This document shows positions 25,371 to 34,680 of a stretch of 64,000 nucleotides of DNA, piece by piece. The stretch is from assembly GCA_036267255.1 (NCBI GenBank), contig DATAWK010000041.1, positions 434,001 through 498,000 of the forward strand, given 5' to 3'. Position numbers and translations under genes: made by a program. Each line of letters starts with the position of its first letter. The first letter of the stretch is position 1. Source of the stretch: DATAWK01 sp036267255. Its GTDB lineage: Bacteria; Acidobacteriota; Terriglobia; Terriglobales; Acidobacteriaceae. The notes below the pieces were generated by a model. That model worked only from the letters and a program-made list of their open reading frames with translations. It ran no database searches and was not told the DNA's origin.

Positions 25371-28094
25371 TTAGAAGTGGACGCTCACACTGCCATAAGC
25401 GGTGACGGGAGCACCTGGATAGTCGGTTACATAGTTGTAGGCATATGGCGAACCGGGTGGCGCTAACTGCGCGGTGTTGAAGTAGGAGCCGGACGAGATG
25501 TATTCGAAAATATTGTACTGCTTATTCAATACGTTCAATGCCATCACACGGAAGTCCAGTCGTTTATAAGGAACCTTTGCTCCCAGGTTGAGGGTGGCAT
25601 AGGCTGGCATGGTTACGCTCTTGCTGGGTGCCGGGCTCGTACAAGCACCCGCCACTTCAGCACAGTTATCGAAGAGATTCTGGCTGCCGACGAACTGGAA
25701 CGAGGCCGTTGGCTCGATCACCAGTTTCTTCCGAGGATGCAGGTCGTAATAAACACCGGCATTCAGCGTGGATGTAGGGACGTACGACACCGGGTAGCCA
25801 CTGTAATCCAGACAACCGGCGATGGGGCCACTGGGTGGGTTGCACGTGGCCGCGCCGTTGTAGACAACGCCGCCTGTAACATAACTGCTGTAGCTGGCAG
25901 CTTCGATATTTGCATTGGCAAAGAGATGCATGTCGTGGAGTGGATCGTCGTCAAAAAAGATGTTGACGCCGTTATAGTTGGATGTGCCATCGGCGTCGAA
26001 GGTGTCACCGTTGGCAAGGGAAGTGTCGATCTCCTGGTTGGCAAACTGCTGATGATAGTAGGCAGCGCCAAATAACATGTTGTTGCGTATGCCGGTTCCC
26101 TCGGTATGCATCTTAAAGCCGAACTGATAGTACGTTCCACGCTCTAAGTGATAAGAGGCCGGATCGACGGATTGAAACAGGCCACCACCACCACCCATTT
26201 CCGGTGCGCGGAGAGCCTTCTGGAACCCGCCATACAGATTCAACCAGGGACGCGCCGCCACAGCGACATCCACCGACGGTTCAACGCCACTACGGTTCGC
26301 ATTAGCGCCAGGGCAGGCATCCTGCACGTTGACGTTGCCCGTAACGCCGCCAAAGTTACCATACCGGCAAGTTGTGCTCAGAATAGCTCCTGGCCCAAGG
26401 GTGAAGTCCTGTTGGACGGCGCTGTAAAAGCCCGTGGTAAAACCAACATAGCGGATACCGGGCGTAATATGCAGAATCGGAACCGGGTGAATGTCATCCT
26501 GCAAAAAAATGGCAAAATCGCTCTGGTTGAAGTAGCTGGAACGGATCTTGCCCCCGACGTTCGCGACAGTCTTGGAACCACCCCATGCAGGACCATAAAA
26601 ATTGTTCCGGGTGTTGTAAAGGGCGTGAATATAGTAGCCGCCGCCACTGACGGTATTCCACGGCAGGCTCTTGGTCAGCAGAAGCTTGTCGCCAATGGTA
26701 TTGGTATAAGGACTATTATGTTCGTTCTGCTGCTGGTTGCCGGTAGGACTGGAAGCATCCTGAAAGACGTCGTTATAGCGGTCATGCGAGCGCGCAATGT
26801 GCATATACCAGGACAGGTTCTGCATGGATGTCGTGTTGTCCAGGCGCACATTTTCCCGACCGTAGATTAACCCCATCTGATTCACGTCGTATTTGTTATA
26901 GCTATTGAATGGCAAAGTGCTGAAGTAGCCTGAAGTCTGCTGGCTATAGACTGTGCCACCAGATTTCCCGGTCATCGTGATGTAAGGATTGGCGATGAGG
27001 GGGATCACCTGCGACCGATAGCCGCCTGCGTAGGCGTAATAGCCGCCTAGCTCCAAGCTATTGCCCTGAAATGTTTTCAGGGTCTTGGCAAGGACCGCCC
27101 AGTCCTTGCTGGGGTTCTTGAATCCATCTGGGGCCTCGCGGAAATCATCGCCCTTGCCCGCACCGCCGCCAAGTATAGTAGACCAGCCGTGAACTAGACC
27201 GGTGCTGGCGTTGGCCGCAAGGTCTTTTTGTTGATAGCTGCCATAGGTCGCTGTGACATTTGCGTGTGGTTTGGCAGTCGGCTGTATCGGAGTAAACTCC
27301 ACCGAGCCACCAACATTGGTATACCAGCGATCCGCAGGATTGCCTGGGCCATAGGTGACATTGGTGTTCTGAATCAATTTATTTTCTGGAATGGTTGCAG
27401 ACGGCCATAATTGTGTTGCTGGGTCGACGATTGGCACACCGTCAAAAGTAATGCCGAGCGCGCCCCCACCCGTGTAACCGCCGTACCCGCCCCAGCCCTG
27501 ATTCAGTCCATTCAGTGTGATCGTGTACTTGGTCGCTCCGGTGTTGCCATAGCCTGTCACCAGAGCACCCGGGGCCGTAGCAATGATTTGCGCACCGCCT
27601 GCCACTGGTCCAACCATATCCATCTGTTTGCGATCGATCACGCGAATCGTCTGATTGGATTGAAGCACCTGCTGCTGGGACGGCTGCATAGTCACGCCCG
27701 GCAATTCACCTCCATGCACAACAACCGACTGCTGCATGGTTCCGACGGTCAACTTGGCATCGACGTTGAGTTTTTTTCCTGACTGTAAATAAACAGGCTG
27801 GGAAAATTCTTGAAAGCCAACTTTTGTCACCTTCAGGGTATAGCTCCCGGATTTGGAGACAGATACAAGATAACTTCCATCCTGTGCTGTCAAAACATTG
27901 GTCGCTCTCTGTGTGGTCGTGTTTGTGACCGTGACGAGTGCGTCTGGAATAACGTTCCCCTGAGAATCCAGGACAGTACCCGTGAGAGTGGCACCAGCTT
28001 GTTGTGCCTGCATAGAGATGCATCCAGCAAACATAAACATCAATCCACTAACAGCCAGTACGCAGCGCAACAGGTTCAAAATATTATGTCTCAA
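25371..28094 (-). CDS. TonB-dependent receptor with carboxypeptidase-regulatory domain
   Basis: A 907-residue outer-membrane receptor. It begins at a TTG directly after an in-frame TGA; GGAGGA at the proper distance decides this start. A signal region (LLRCVLAVSGLMFMFAGCISM) with a Cys is followed by GATLTGTVLDSQGNVIPDALVTV (regulatory-like domain), a plug (QSNQTIRVIDRKQMDMVGPVAG) and a barrel ending in AYGSVSVHF. This plug-and-barrel layout is closer to classical receptors than to the Oar-like one at 19 kb. A conserved palindrome lies about 300 bp upstream and a two-component system follows on the same strand. Ligand unknown. Confidence 0.9.
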   Translation of the reverse strand: MRHNILNLLRCVLAVSGLMFMFAGCISMQAQQAGATLTGTVLDSQGNVIPDALVTVTNTTTQRATNVLTAQDGSYLVSVSKSGSYTLKVTKVGFQEFSQPVYLQSGKKLNVDAKLTVGTMQQSVVVHGGELPGVTMQPSQQQVLQSNQTIRVIDRKQMDMVGPVAGGAQIIATAPGALVTGYGNTGATKYTITLNGLNQGWGGYGGYTGGGALGITFDGVPIVDPATQLWPSATIPENKLIQNTNVTYGPGNPADRWYTNVGGSVEFTPIQPTAKPHANVTATYGSYQQKDLAANASTGLVHGWSTILGGGAGKGDDFREAPDGFKNPSKDWAVLAKTLKTFQGNSLELGGYYAYAGGYRSQVIPLIANPYITMTGKSGGTVYSQQTSGYFSTLPFNSYNKYDVNQMGLIYGRENVRLDNTTSMQNLSWYMHIARSHDRYNDVFQDASSPTGNQQQNEHNSPYTNTIGDKLLLTKSLPWNTVSGGGYYIHALYNTRNNFYGPAWGGSKTVANVGGKIRSSYFNQSDFAIFLQDDIHPVPILHITPGIRYVGFTTGFYSAVQQDFTLGPGAILSTTCRYGNFGGVTGNVNVQDACPGANANRSGVEPSVDVAVAARPWLNLYGGFQKALRAPEMGGGGGLFQSVDPASYHLERGTYYQFGFKMHTEGTGIRNNMLFGAAYYHQQFANQEIDTSLANGDTFDADGTSNYNGVNIFFDDDPLHDMHLFANANIEAASYSSYVTGGVVYNGAATCNPPSGPIAGCLDYSGYPVSYVPTSTLNAGVYYDLHPRKKLVIEPTASFQFVGSQNLFDNCAEVAGACTSPAPSKSVTMPAYATLNLGAKVPYKRLDFRVMALNVLNKQYNIFEYISSGSYFNTAQLAPPGSPYAYNYVTDYPGAPVTAYGSVSVHF

Positions 28095-28386
28095 TCACTC
28101 CTCCAAAAATTACGCGCAAATTTAGGTTGTTCGGCAAAAGTAGCGGCTGACTGTGAAGCTGGTGTTACATGAGGCAGATATGCGAGCCTGAGCAGCATTG
28201 CGTGCAGAGCTTCATGCCATCGAATAACTTCATAGCGTCGATCACTACCAACGAAAGACCTTGATTCCATTGCGCATTTGTATTTTTGTATAAGATCGAA
28301 AACTCTATATTTATGGCAGGGGCATTTGGCGAAGGATGCTTGCGTGGCTTTTGATATTCAGATTTTCTTAAGGTGTATTTCAGGTT

Positions 28387-28404
28387 TTCTTAAGGCTTTA
28401 AGAA
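28387..28404. promoter_or_regulatory. TCTTAA-N4-TTAAGA palindrome
   Basis: TTCTTAA (28387-28393), GGCT, TTAAGAA (28398-28404): perfect 7-bp arms. The same core and spacing occur before blaI and twice before the aminotransferase gene. Here it lies between the kinase stop and the TonB receptor, about 300 bp before the latter. A second TTTTCTTAAGG copy stands 22 bp to the left (28364-28374). The rest of the 352-bp gap (28095-28446) shows no gene. Confidence 0.5.
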
Positions 28405-28446
28405 GAAAGCATGACGGATGATTGATCAAGGTCTTGACCACTGGGC

Positions 28447-29856
28447 TCAGATGGCCGCAGTATGCGGTCCGATAGGTACTGGGAACTTGATCTGAAATAC
28501 AGAGCTATGTAGTGGAACACTCTCCACAGTAAGTTCTGCCCTGTGTGCATCGGCGATCCATCGGGCAATTGCGAGACCCAGTCCGTTCCCAGCCTGCGTT
28601 TTTCTCTCCCGAAGATCGCCTTGATAATACCGCTCAAAGATATGCTGCCGCATATCCTCCGACATTCCGATGCCGGTATCGCGTACTGTCACTACGATCC
28701 CATGTTCCGTTCGCGAGACCGCGGCCCCAATTTCGCCGTGCTCCGGAGTGTATTTAATCGCATTATCTAAGAGAATTCCCAGCAGCCGTTGCAGAAGGAG
28801 CTCATCTCCTTCGATGTATATCGCTTCGTCCGGAAGGTGCCAGTCCAGCATGATTCCGCTGGATTCTGCTAGATCCTCGACCCGTCTGCAGCCATTGACC
28901 ACAAGTTCACAGATATTAATTCGTTGAAAAGCCACCTCATGACTGAAGGTGTCGCTTCGGGCCAGGGAAAGGAGTGCATCCAGCAAGGTCGATGCCGTGC
29001 GGCATTCGGTGACAACTTTGTTTAAGTCTTCCCGATATTCTTCTTCACTATGATGCCGGTGGAGCGAAAGTTGAGCGGTAGCCAGAATCACTGTGATCGA
29101 AGTTCTCAGATCGTGTGACACATCAGCAGAAAATTTGCTGAGGCGTGAAACTGCAGTTTCAAGTCTACCCAGCAACTGGTTCCACGAGACAGCAAGATGT
29201 TGTATCTCGTCCTTGGCCGAAGGCACTGGCAATCGTGCTGATAAGTTGCCAATGCCAATGTTCACGGCCGCCTTCGTCATACGGTCCACTGATTTCAACG
29301 CATGCCGGCTTAGCAGATATCCGCTGATGGCGGCAAGACTCAATAATCCAGGCATAAGCAGCAGAAGCGCGTTGCGATAAATCCGCAGCATGTAGAATTC
29401 TTCATTCAGCGCACCGCCGATATAGAGACGCACTGGCTGTCCCTTCAGTAGTGTCTGATGACACATCACCATCGCAGGCTGGTGCTCCAATGTCTGAAAA
29501 AAGAAAACAGTATGAGAGCAATCTCTTGGTCTTACCGATATTAAGTCCGCTCTATTTATATCCAGTGGAAACAGTAAGCTTCCATCCAGATTGCGGATTT
29601 CAAATAAATTCCCTTCATGCGTGACGATGGCATAATTCTGAAGCTGTTCAGACAGTGGCAAAGGCGTACGTTCCGCCTTGTTCTCTTTAAGGAACTTGAT
29701 CAACCGTTGCTCACGCCCCCGCAGGTGCGACTTCTTCCCCTGAAATAGGGCGAATCGTAAAGCTCCGAAGGAAAGTACCCCGAAGAACAGTAATCCTGCA
29801 AAGGTAACCAGCAGATACCATAGAGTAAGTTTGGCCCGAACAGAAAGATCGCGCAT
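28447..29856 (-). CDS. Sensor histidine kinase
   Basis: A 469-residue inner-membrane kinase. Two hydrophobic segments (LTLWYLLVTFAGLLFFGVLSF and LLLLMPGLLSLAAISGYLL) flank a periplasmic sensor region of about 130 residues; a HAMP-like linker, the dimerisation domain with SADVSHDLRTSITVIL, and an ATPase domain with LLDNAIKYTPEHG (N box), VVTVRDTGIGM (G1) and AGNGLGLAIARWIADAH (G2) follow. The usual Pro after HELRT is Ser here. It starts 11 bases after the response regulator stop, so both form one operon. The stimulus is unknown. Confidence 0.93.
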   Translation of the reverse strand: MRDLSVRAKLTLWYLLVTFAGLLFFGVLSFGALRFALFQGKKSHLRGREQRLIKFLKENKAERTPLPLSEQLQNYAIVTHEGNLFEIRNLDGSLLFPLDINRADLISVRPRDCSHTVFFFQTLEHQPAMVMCHQTLLKGQPVRLYIGGALNEEFYMLRIYRNALLLLMPGLLSLAAISGYLLSRHALKSVDRMTKAAVNIGIGNLSARLPVPSAKDEIQHLAVSWNQLLGRLETAVSRLSKFSADVSHDLRTSITVILATAQLSLHRHHSEEEYREDLNKVVTECRTASTLLDALLSLARSDTFSHEVAFQRINICELVVNGCRRVEDLAESSGIMLDWHLPDEAIYIEGDELLLQRLLGILLDNAIKYTPEHGEIGAAVSRTEHGIVVTVRDTGIGMSEDMRQHIFERYYQGDLRERKTQAGNGLGLAIARWIADAHRAELTVESVPLHSSVFQIKFPVPIGPHTAAI

Positions 29857-29867
29857 CCGCTCGATTC

Positions 29868-30548
29868 CTACTCCGCCACAAACATATAGCCCGTCCCGTG
29901 AATGGTTCGGATCAGTGTATGGCTATCGTCTTGCTTGTTTTCCAGTTTTGCTCGCAGCCCGTGAATATAAACATCCAGAGTATTTTCTTTCACATCCGCA
30001 AGGTATCCCCACCCGGCCTCAATTAATTGCTCGCGTGAAGTAACGAGGCCCGTGCGCTGCATCAATACTTCCAACAATTCAAACTGCTTGCGCGTAAGGT
30101 AGATATGTTTTCCTTGACGGATAGCAACTCTGCGGCTGCGATCCAGGGTGATATCTCCTGCATGGACAGTTATCGGCTCTGCCACAGGCTGCACACGTCT
30201 TGCGATTGCCGTCACACGCGCTAATAGAATTTCCAGAAGAAATGGCTTGACTAGATAATCATCCACGCCAAGATCGAACGCCCGCAAAATCTGCGGGACA
30301 GCATCCACAGCCGTCAATATTAAAACCGGGGTTTTGCAGCGACGGGCACGGACGTGCTCCAGAACAGAAAATCCATCCATGCCAGGCAAGTAGATATCGA
30401 GCAAAGCGGCGTCGTACTTTCCTGCAAGCATCCTGTCCGCCCCTTCACTTCCATTGTAGGAAATCGTGACTTGATGCCCATTTTCTGTCAGACCGCGATT
30501 GACGAGGCCCGCGATCCTTTTGTCATCCTCAATTACCAGGACATTCAT
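29868..30548 (-). CDS. OmpR-family response regulator
   Basis: A 226-residue protein with a receiver domain (acidic pocket E7-D8-D9, phosphoacceptor Asp51 in AALLDIYLPGMDG, and conserved Lys in YLVKPF) and a C-terminal winged helix (YLTRKQFELLEVLMQR, NTLDVYIHGLRAKL, TIHGTGYMF). It binds DNA when phosphorylated by the kinase encoded 11 bases downstream. Direct-repeat boxes are expected; the double TTTTCTTAAGG before the TonB receptor may be such a site, an alternative to BlaI binding. The segment 30549-30812 upstream shows no gene. Confidence 0.94.
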   Translation of the reverse strand: MNVLVIEDDKRIAGLVNRGLTENGHQVTISYNGSEGADRMLAGKYDAALLDIYLPGMDGFSVLEHVRARRCKTPVLILTAVDAVPQILRAFDLGVDDYLVKPFLLEILLARVTAIARRVQPVAEPITVHAGDITLDRSRRVAIRQGKHIYLTRKQFELLEVLMQRTGLVTSREQLIEAGWGYLADVKENTLDVYIHGLRAKLENKQDDSHTLIRTIHGTGYMFVAE

Positions 30549-30812
30549 AAGAGCTTATTCCAAGGTTATGAGGCTTTGTGCACCTAAAGATGAAAATCTG
30601 GGTAATTGTTTAGACCCCAAAGTGTGATTGCTCATCGGTATCGATCATCGAAGGGTACTTCCGGCTTCCAAGAAGCGGATATTAGGGAGAGAGATGGTTG
30701 AGAGACTATTGCAGCGCTTCCCTTGATTGTCTGCCGTATCTGGCGCATTCATTTAAGATGACTAGAAGTGGCGCGCCAAGAATCCCTTGAGACCTTTCCC
30801 CGGTTTGGGTCC

Positions 30813-31129
30813 TTAGGCCTGGTACAGACCGAGACAGGTGTAATTCTCTGTTTGGCCAATCACCAAATATCCTAAGCAGACAACAATTGCAGGCCAATAT
30901 CCTTGAGGTTGTAATAGCCACCGAAGTCCACCATGGTGGCGGATTTTGTCTGGGGATTGGCGAGCCCTTCTTTTTGATGAGAGAAAATTTCGGTTTCCAG
31001 CGTCAGCTTCTTGCCGATGTTCCTCTGCACCATCCACCCGGCAAAGAGAAAATTCCGATACTGGCTCTGTGGAACGACCTGGTATCTTTTGCATAACTGC
31101 GCGCCATCGTCATTTGTGATGCCAGCCAC
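30813..31129 (-). pseudogene. Frameshifted outer-membrane transporter remnant (phenol MetA-like)
   Basis: One frame reads NFLFAGWMVQRNIGKKLTLE, GLANPQTKSATMVDFGGYYN and LKDIGLQLLSA, then a stop; a second frame continues with GYLVIGQTENYTCLGLYQA. Together this is the C-terminal pattern of the MetA-pathway-of-phenol-degradation porin-like family, interrupted by a one-base frameshift near 30872. The N-terminal two-thirds are absent, since the next gene ends right at 31130. It is a decayed fragment and probably not functional. Confidence 0.6.
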
Positions 31130-32626
31130 TCACTTCGACGTAGAAGGCTTATCCCCGGCCTTCGAGGCGCTCAATGGGCTACGGGTTGATGTAGTTGTAA
31201 CTTCAATACGCGTGTTTTTCACAAAAACTACGTTACGACCGCGGGCTATCCAAAGATCGTAGAAGGCGAGTACAGCTGCGTAAGCGCCGATACCGGCGGC
31301 AACGTTTCGGGAGCTTGCCACAATGCCGACAACCCGGCCGACGATTCCGAAACCATTAGAAGCAACTGCACTATGAGCGACCTGGCTTCCGTCATCATCG
31401 AAAGCACGGCTGGCGAGCAAGGTGAGTACCAGCGGTACGATCACACGATTCTGTGATTGTGGCTGCATCCCCCCTTCAGAGTCGAGCTGTAGGTTTTCCG
31501 ACTTGTTGGAATCGGCGCCGGTGAGGGTGCCTTCGACAGGTTGAAGGAAGCCGCTCGGAAACTTCAATTCTTGAAAGTTAAATCGAAGCCTTCCCTGGCG
31601 TCCAAAAGAACGAGCCGGTTTTGCTTGTGTAATGACACCAATGAGCACGGAACCTTCCGGGACAGCAAGTGCATGATCCGCATTGAAAACTGGTTCGGTT
31701 ACAACGGCTTGAAAGGTGTTGCCTGGTTTTTCGTTCGCGGAGCTGATGGTCTGCTTGAGATATGCTCGTAGCTGCCATGTCGTCTTTTGATCTCCCGGCA
31801 CCTTTGCAGACGGCGTTCCATCTGAATTTTTCTGCTCCGTGGCCACTTGCTTGCTGCTCCTGGGTGTGCCCGGATGGCTTGCCGGACTGTTGCTCAGAAG
31901 ATTGACCGGCTGAGTCAGTTCGACCATCCAAGAGGTTCCAGCTTCGATCCGTTCCGGATGATACGGCAGCTGTGTGTAAAGAAATTGAACCAACCGATCA
32001 CCTCGACCCGGTGCGGTGATCTGAGCGGCGCTATCTTTCAACCGCTGTTTCTCTTGCGCTATCTGTCGCTTAACAAAAGATCCTTTGGCTTTACTCACAA
32101 GAGGTGAGAGCTGCAAAATTGGCGCACCGTTGGTAGCGTTACTACTCACAATCGGTTCGACAATTCCATCGGGAAGAAATAATTGATCGAATCGTACAAC
32201 CGGGATGTGAAATGGCGTGAAATCTCCCCGAAAACGCGAGTGAATGCGGCGGCTTTTGTCTGAATTCAATTGGATAACATTGCCGCGAAGCACAGTGCCT
32301 GCCCGAATTGCAATCCGGTTGTCAACATAGACGGCATACAATAGGCGACCTTCCAGTAGTTCGCCAATTTTCATGGGAACGTGCTTGAGCAATTGGACTG
32401 ATAATACTGTTGAGGAAGGAACCTGGATTGATTTCGTTTGGCCATGTAATGAATCTGGAAAAAATGCAACAAAAGAGACGAAAATCATAAAATACGCGGG
32501 GAAAATCTCCCAGACTGAGCAAGTTTTCTGAACAGCGTGAACTTTGGATCTCTTTAGAAGCTCCTGGAACCGATCTGGATGCGCCATGATCTCCAGCAGA
32601 GGATTTTTGACTGCTCTCATCCACAT
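31130..32626 (-). CDS. Membrane-anchored protein with internally duplicated beta domain, unknown function
   Basis: A 498-residue protein. A single hydrophobic segment (FPAYFMIFVSFVAFFPDSL) near residue 45 anchors or exports the rest. Two related domains can be seen: residues about 70-155 (VPSSTVLSVQLLKHVPMKIG, IRAGTVLRGNVIQL) and about 295-380 (ISSANEKPGNTFQAVVTEPV, VPEGSVLIGVITQA); both hold a PxG(S/T)VLxGxV motif followed by a R/G-rich strand and F/LPDG or FPSG. The motif slightly recalls VirB10/TrbI barrels, but no conjugation genes are near. It diverges from blaI across a shared operator, so it may belong to that regulon. Function unknown. Confidence 0.75.
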   Translation of the reverse strand: MWMRAVKNPLLEIMAHPDRFQELLKRSKVHAVQKTCSVWEIFPAYFMIFVSFVAFFPDSLHGQTKSIQVPSSTVLSVQLLKHVPMKIGELLEGRLLYAVYVDNRIAIRAGTVLRGNVIQLNSDKSRRIHSRFRGDFTPFHIPVVRFDQLFLPDGIVEPIVSSNATNGAPILQLSPLVSKAKGSFVKRQIAQEKQRLKDSAAQITAPGRGDRLVQFLYTQLPYHPERIEAGTSWMVELTQPVNLLSNSPASHPGTPRSSKQVATEQKNSDGTPSAKVPGDQKTTWQLRAYLKQTISSANEKPGNTFQAVVTEPVFNADHALAVPEGSVLIGVITQAKPARSFGRQGRLRFNFQELKFPSGFLQPVEGTLTGADSNKSENLQLDSEGGMQPQSQNRVIVPLVLTLLASRAFDDDGSQVAHSAVASNGFGIVGRVVGIVASSRNVAAGIGAYAAVLAFYDLWIARGRNVVFVKNTRIEVTTTSTRSPLSASKAGDKPSTSK

Positions 32627-32646
32627 TCCAACAACGCCTCTATGAT

Positions 32647-32682
32647 TGAAAATGAAATCAGTTAAATCTTAACTTATTAAGA
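32647..32682 (+). promoter_or_regulatory. blaI promoter with TCTTAA-N4-TTAAGA operator
   Basis: TTGAAA (32647-32652) and TAACTT (32670-32675) are 17 bp apart. The palindrome TCTTAA-CTTA-TTAAGA (32667-32682) covers the -10. Placement over the blaI promoter is what an autoregulating BlaI-type repressor would need, and the divergent gene at 32626 may share it. Confidence 0.55.
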
Positions 32683-32756
32683 CTTTCTTGTCGTTCAATG
32701 GTAAGCTGCTCTCGTTACAGAAATAACGCTACCGATCTAAACCTAATGAGAAGCCT

Positions 32757-33197
32757 ATGCCAACCAAACTGTTAAAAAGTGCACGGGTAAAGCAAAAGAA
32801 GCCACCTCTACCCACCGCAGCAGAGATGCGTCTGCTACAGATTCTCTGGGATCAGGAAGAAGCCACGGTCGAGGATGTAGTGAATGCCCACCCCGAAAAA
32901 GAGCGGCCTAACTACAAGACTACGCAGACGTTACTCCGCATTATGGAACAGAAAGGCTTCATTACCCATGAAAGTCGCGGCCGCGTCTTCGTCTTCCGGC
33001 CATTAACTTCCCGGAAGTCCATTGACCAATTGTCCGTACAGACATTGCTTTCGCGAAATTTCCGCGGATCAGCTGCTGGGTTGCTCATAAATTTATTGGA
33101 AGCAAAATCCGTTAAAAAGAAAGAGCTGGATGAGTTGGAAGCCTATCTCAAGGAGTATCGTAAAAAGAATGAGCTAGGGGATAGCAACCGCAAATAA
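32757..33197 (+). CDS. BlaI/MecI/CopY-family repressor
   Basis: A 146-residue winged-helix protein: LPTAAEMRLLQILWDQEEAT, VEDVVNAHPEKERPNYKTTQ, TLLRIMEQKGFITHESRG and RVFVFRPLTSRKS give the BlaI DNA-binding domain, and a basic, helical C-terminus (LLEAKSVKKKELDELEAYLK) the dimer domain. It represses its targets until cleaved or released by a membrane signal transducer; the M56 gene begins on the last base of its stop (TAATG). Its operator is proposed to be TCTTAA-N4-TTAAGA, found at its own promoter and at three other places in the window. Confidence 0.93.
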   Translation: MPTKLLKSARVKQKKPPLPTAAEMRLLQILWDQEEATVEDVVNAHPEKERPNYKTTQTLLRIMEQKGFITHESRGRVFVFRPLTSRKSIDQLSVQTLLSRNFRGSAAGLLINLLEAKSVKKKELDELEAYLKEYRKKNELGDSNRK

Positions 33198-34642
33198 TGC
33201 AGGTATCCATGAATCCAGACATTCTGCTAAATATTGCAGCAGTATTTGTCAGCTTCCTTTTGAAGACGACGCTGGCATTCGGAGTATGCTGGGTCTTCAG
33301 TTGGCTAGCCAATTCACCAAACTCAAGATTCATGATCTGGCTGGGTTTTCTCTCCGCGTCTGCAGCCTATTGGCTGTGGTTGGCGAAGGACATTTTGGCA
33401 AACAGTTCCATGTCTGGGTCTGTGTCCTACGCCCCGGTTCAGCTCACGACTTCCACTGTGGGTGTCTGGAAGATTTCAAGTGCATGGGCATCCCCGCTCA
33501 GTATTACTTTCCGTTGTATGGGTATTTTTTATCTGCTGGTTGTAGCCTATTTGCTCTTCACCCATATAAAAAGGCAGCGGCATTTGAAATGGGTGCTCGG
33601 CTTCACCAGTAAGCCGCCGATCCAGGTCGCGGAAATGTTCCAGCCACTTGCGAAGAATCTCCATGTCAGCCGGTCAAGGTTGCTGGTACTGTCGGGCGCA
33701 ACCTCTCCTGCAACGTTCGGCTGGCTTCGACCTGTCATTCTGCTGCCGGATCTTTGCCTGGAACAAGATCCCTGCGAGTTGGAAGATATCCTGCGCCATG
33801 AACTGCACCACGTTCGACGGTGGGATTTTGTCTCGAACGGATTTGCTGTCGTATGCCGTGCTCTCCTCTTCTTTCATCCTGCGTCCTGGTACGCAGTCCG
33901 AAAGATCCAATTCGAGCGTGAGCTTGCGTGCGATCTTGCCGTGGTCTCAAACTCTCCCACGAGACGAGCCAGTTATGCGGAGTGTCTCATCCACTTTGCG
34001 CAACAAAACCTTTCGCAAAACCCTAAAGCCTGGGGCATCGATTTTGCAGCATCTTCTGAACATTTGAAAGCTCGTGTTCATTCAATTCTGGCTGACTCAA
34101 AGAGGTCTTCCGGCTGGATACTCTGCTTGCGTACAGCTTGTGGATTGGCTCTGCTTATGGTTTTTCTCAGCGCAGCGCCTTCCCTGGCAGTCCTTTTTTC
34201 CTACACGCAACAAAAGATATCGCGGCCGTTTCCGCCGGCAGTTCGCACTTCTTACTCAACTGTGACAAAGAAAGCAAAAGTAGTCAGAAAATTTCGGTGG
34301 GCGCCACAACCAGCCATAACAAGTAAGGACACAATCACGGCCAGTATGAGGCTACCAGAAGCTGTTCCGCCCATGCAATCTGTGACGAATCCACCAACGT
34401 ACTCCAAGGTTAAACGCACTTCTCCTGTACTCAGTGCCGCCGATCCTGAACTGCTTCACCGATCAGCCGCTGGAAATTCTTCTGTTTCCCATGGAGAGCA
34501 ACAATCCGTGACTTTTATCAATCCGGACACCGCAAGTCAGAATGTCCAGAGCGGGCATTACAATACGGCCCGTGCCCTGCAACAATCAGTTCTTCTAGCC
34601 GCCGGTGTATATAAGCAATTGTCTAGCGTGAAAGCTCACTAA
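33197..34642 (+). CDS. BlaR1-like M56 membrane metallopeptidase
   Basis: A 481-residue protein overlapping the repressor stop (TAATG). Early transmembrane segments (IAAVFVSFLLKTTLAFGVCWVF; SASAAYWLWLAKDIL; CMGIFYLLVVAYLLF) are followed by the zinc-protease motif HELHHVRRWD and ERELACDLAVVS, as in BlaR1/MecR1. A further hydrophobic segment is near residue 315. The last 150 residues are low-complexity and lack a penicillin-binding sensor domain, so the signal is probably not a beta-lactam. It would sense an envelope cue and inactivate the repressor by proteolysis. An alternative ATG lies four codons inside. Confidence 0.9.
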   Translation: MQVSMNPDILLNIAAVFVSFLLKTTLAFGVCWVFSWLANSPNSRFMIWLGFLSASAAYWLWLAKDILANSSMSGSVSYAPVQLTTSTVGVWKISSAWASPLSITFRCMGIFYLLVVAYLLFTHIKRQRHLKWVLGFTSKPPIQVAEMFQPLAKNLHVSRSRLLVLSGATSPATFGWLRPVILLPDLCLEQDPCELEDILRHELHHVRRWDFVSNGFAVVCRALLFFHPASWYAVRKIQFERELACDLAVVSNSPTRRASYAECLIHFAQQNLSQNPKAWGIDFAASSEHLKARVHSILADSKRSSGWILCLRTACGLALLMVFLSAAPSLAVLFSYTQQKISRPFPPAVRTSYSTVTKKAKVVRKFRWAPQPAITSKDTITASMRLPEAVPPMQSVTNPPTYSKVKRTSPVLSAADPELLHRSAAGNSSVSHGEQQSVTFINPDTASQNVQSGHYNTARALQQSVLLAAGVYKQLSSVKAH

Positions 34643-34680
34643 TATCTGGTAACCGCTTGTCGGTATGCGGGTGTTGTTCT

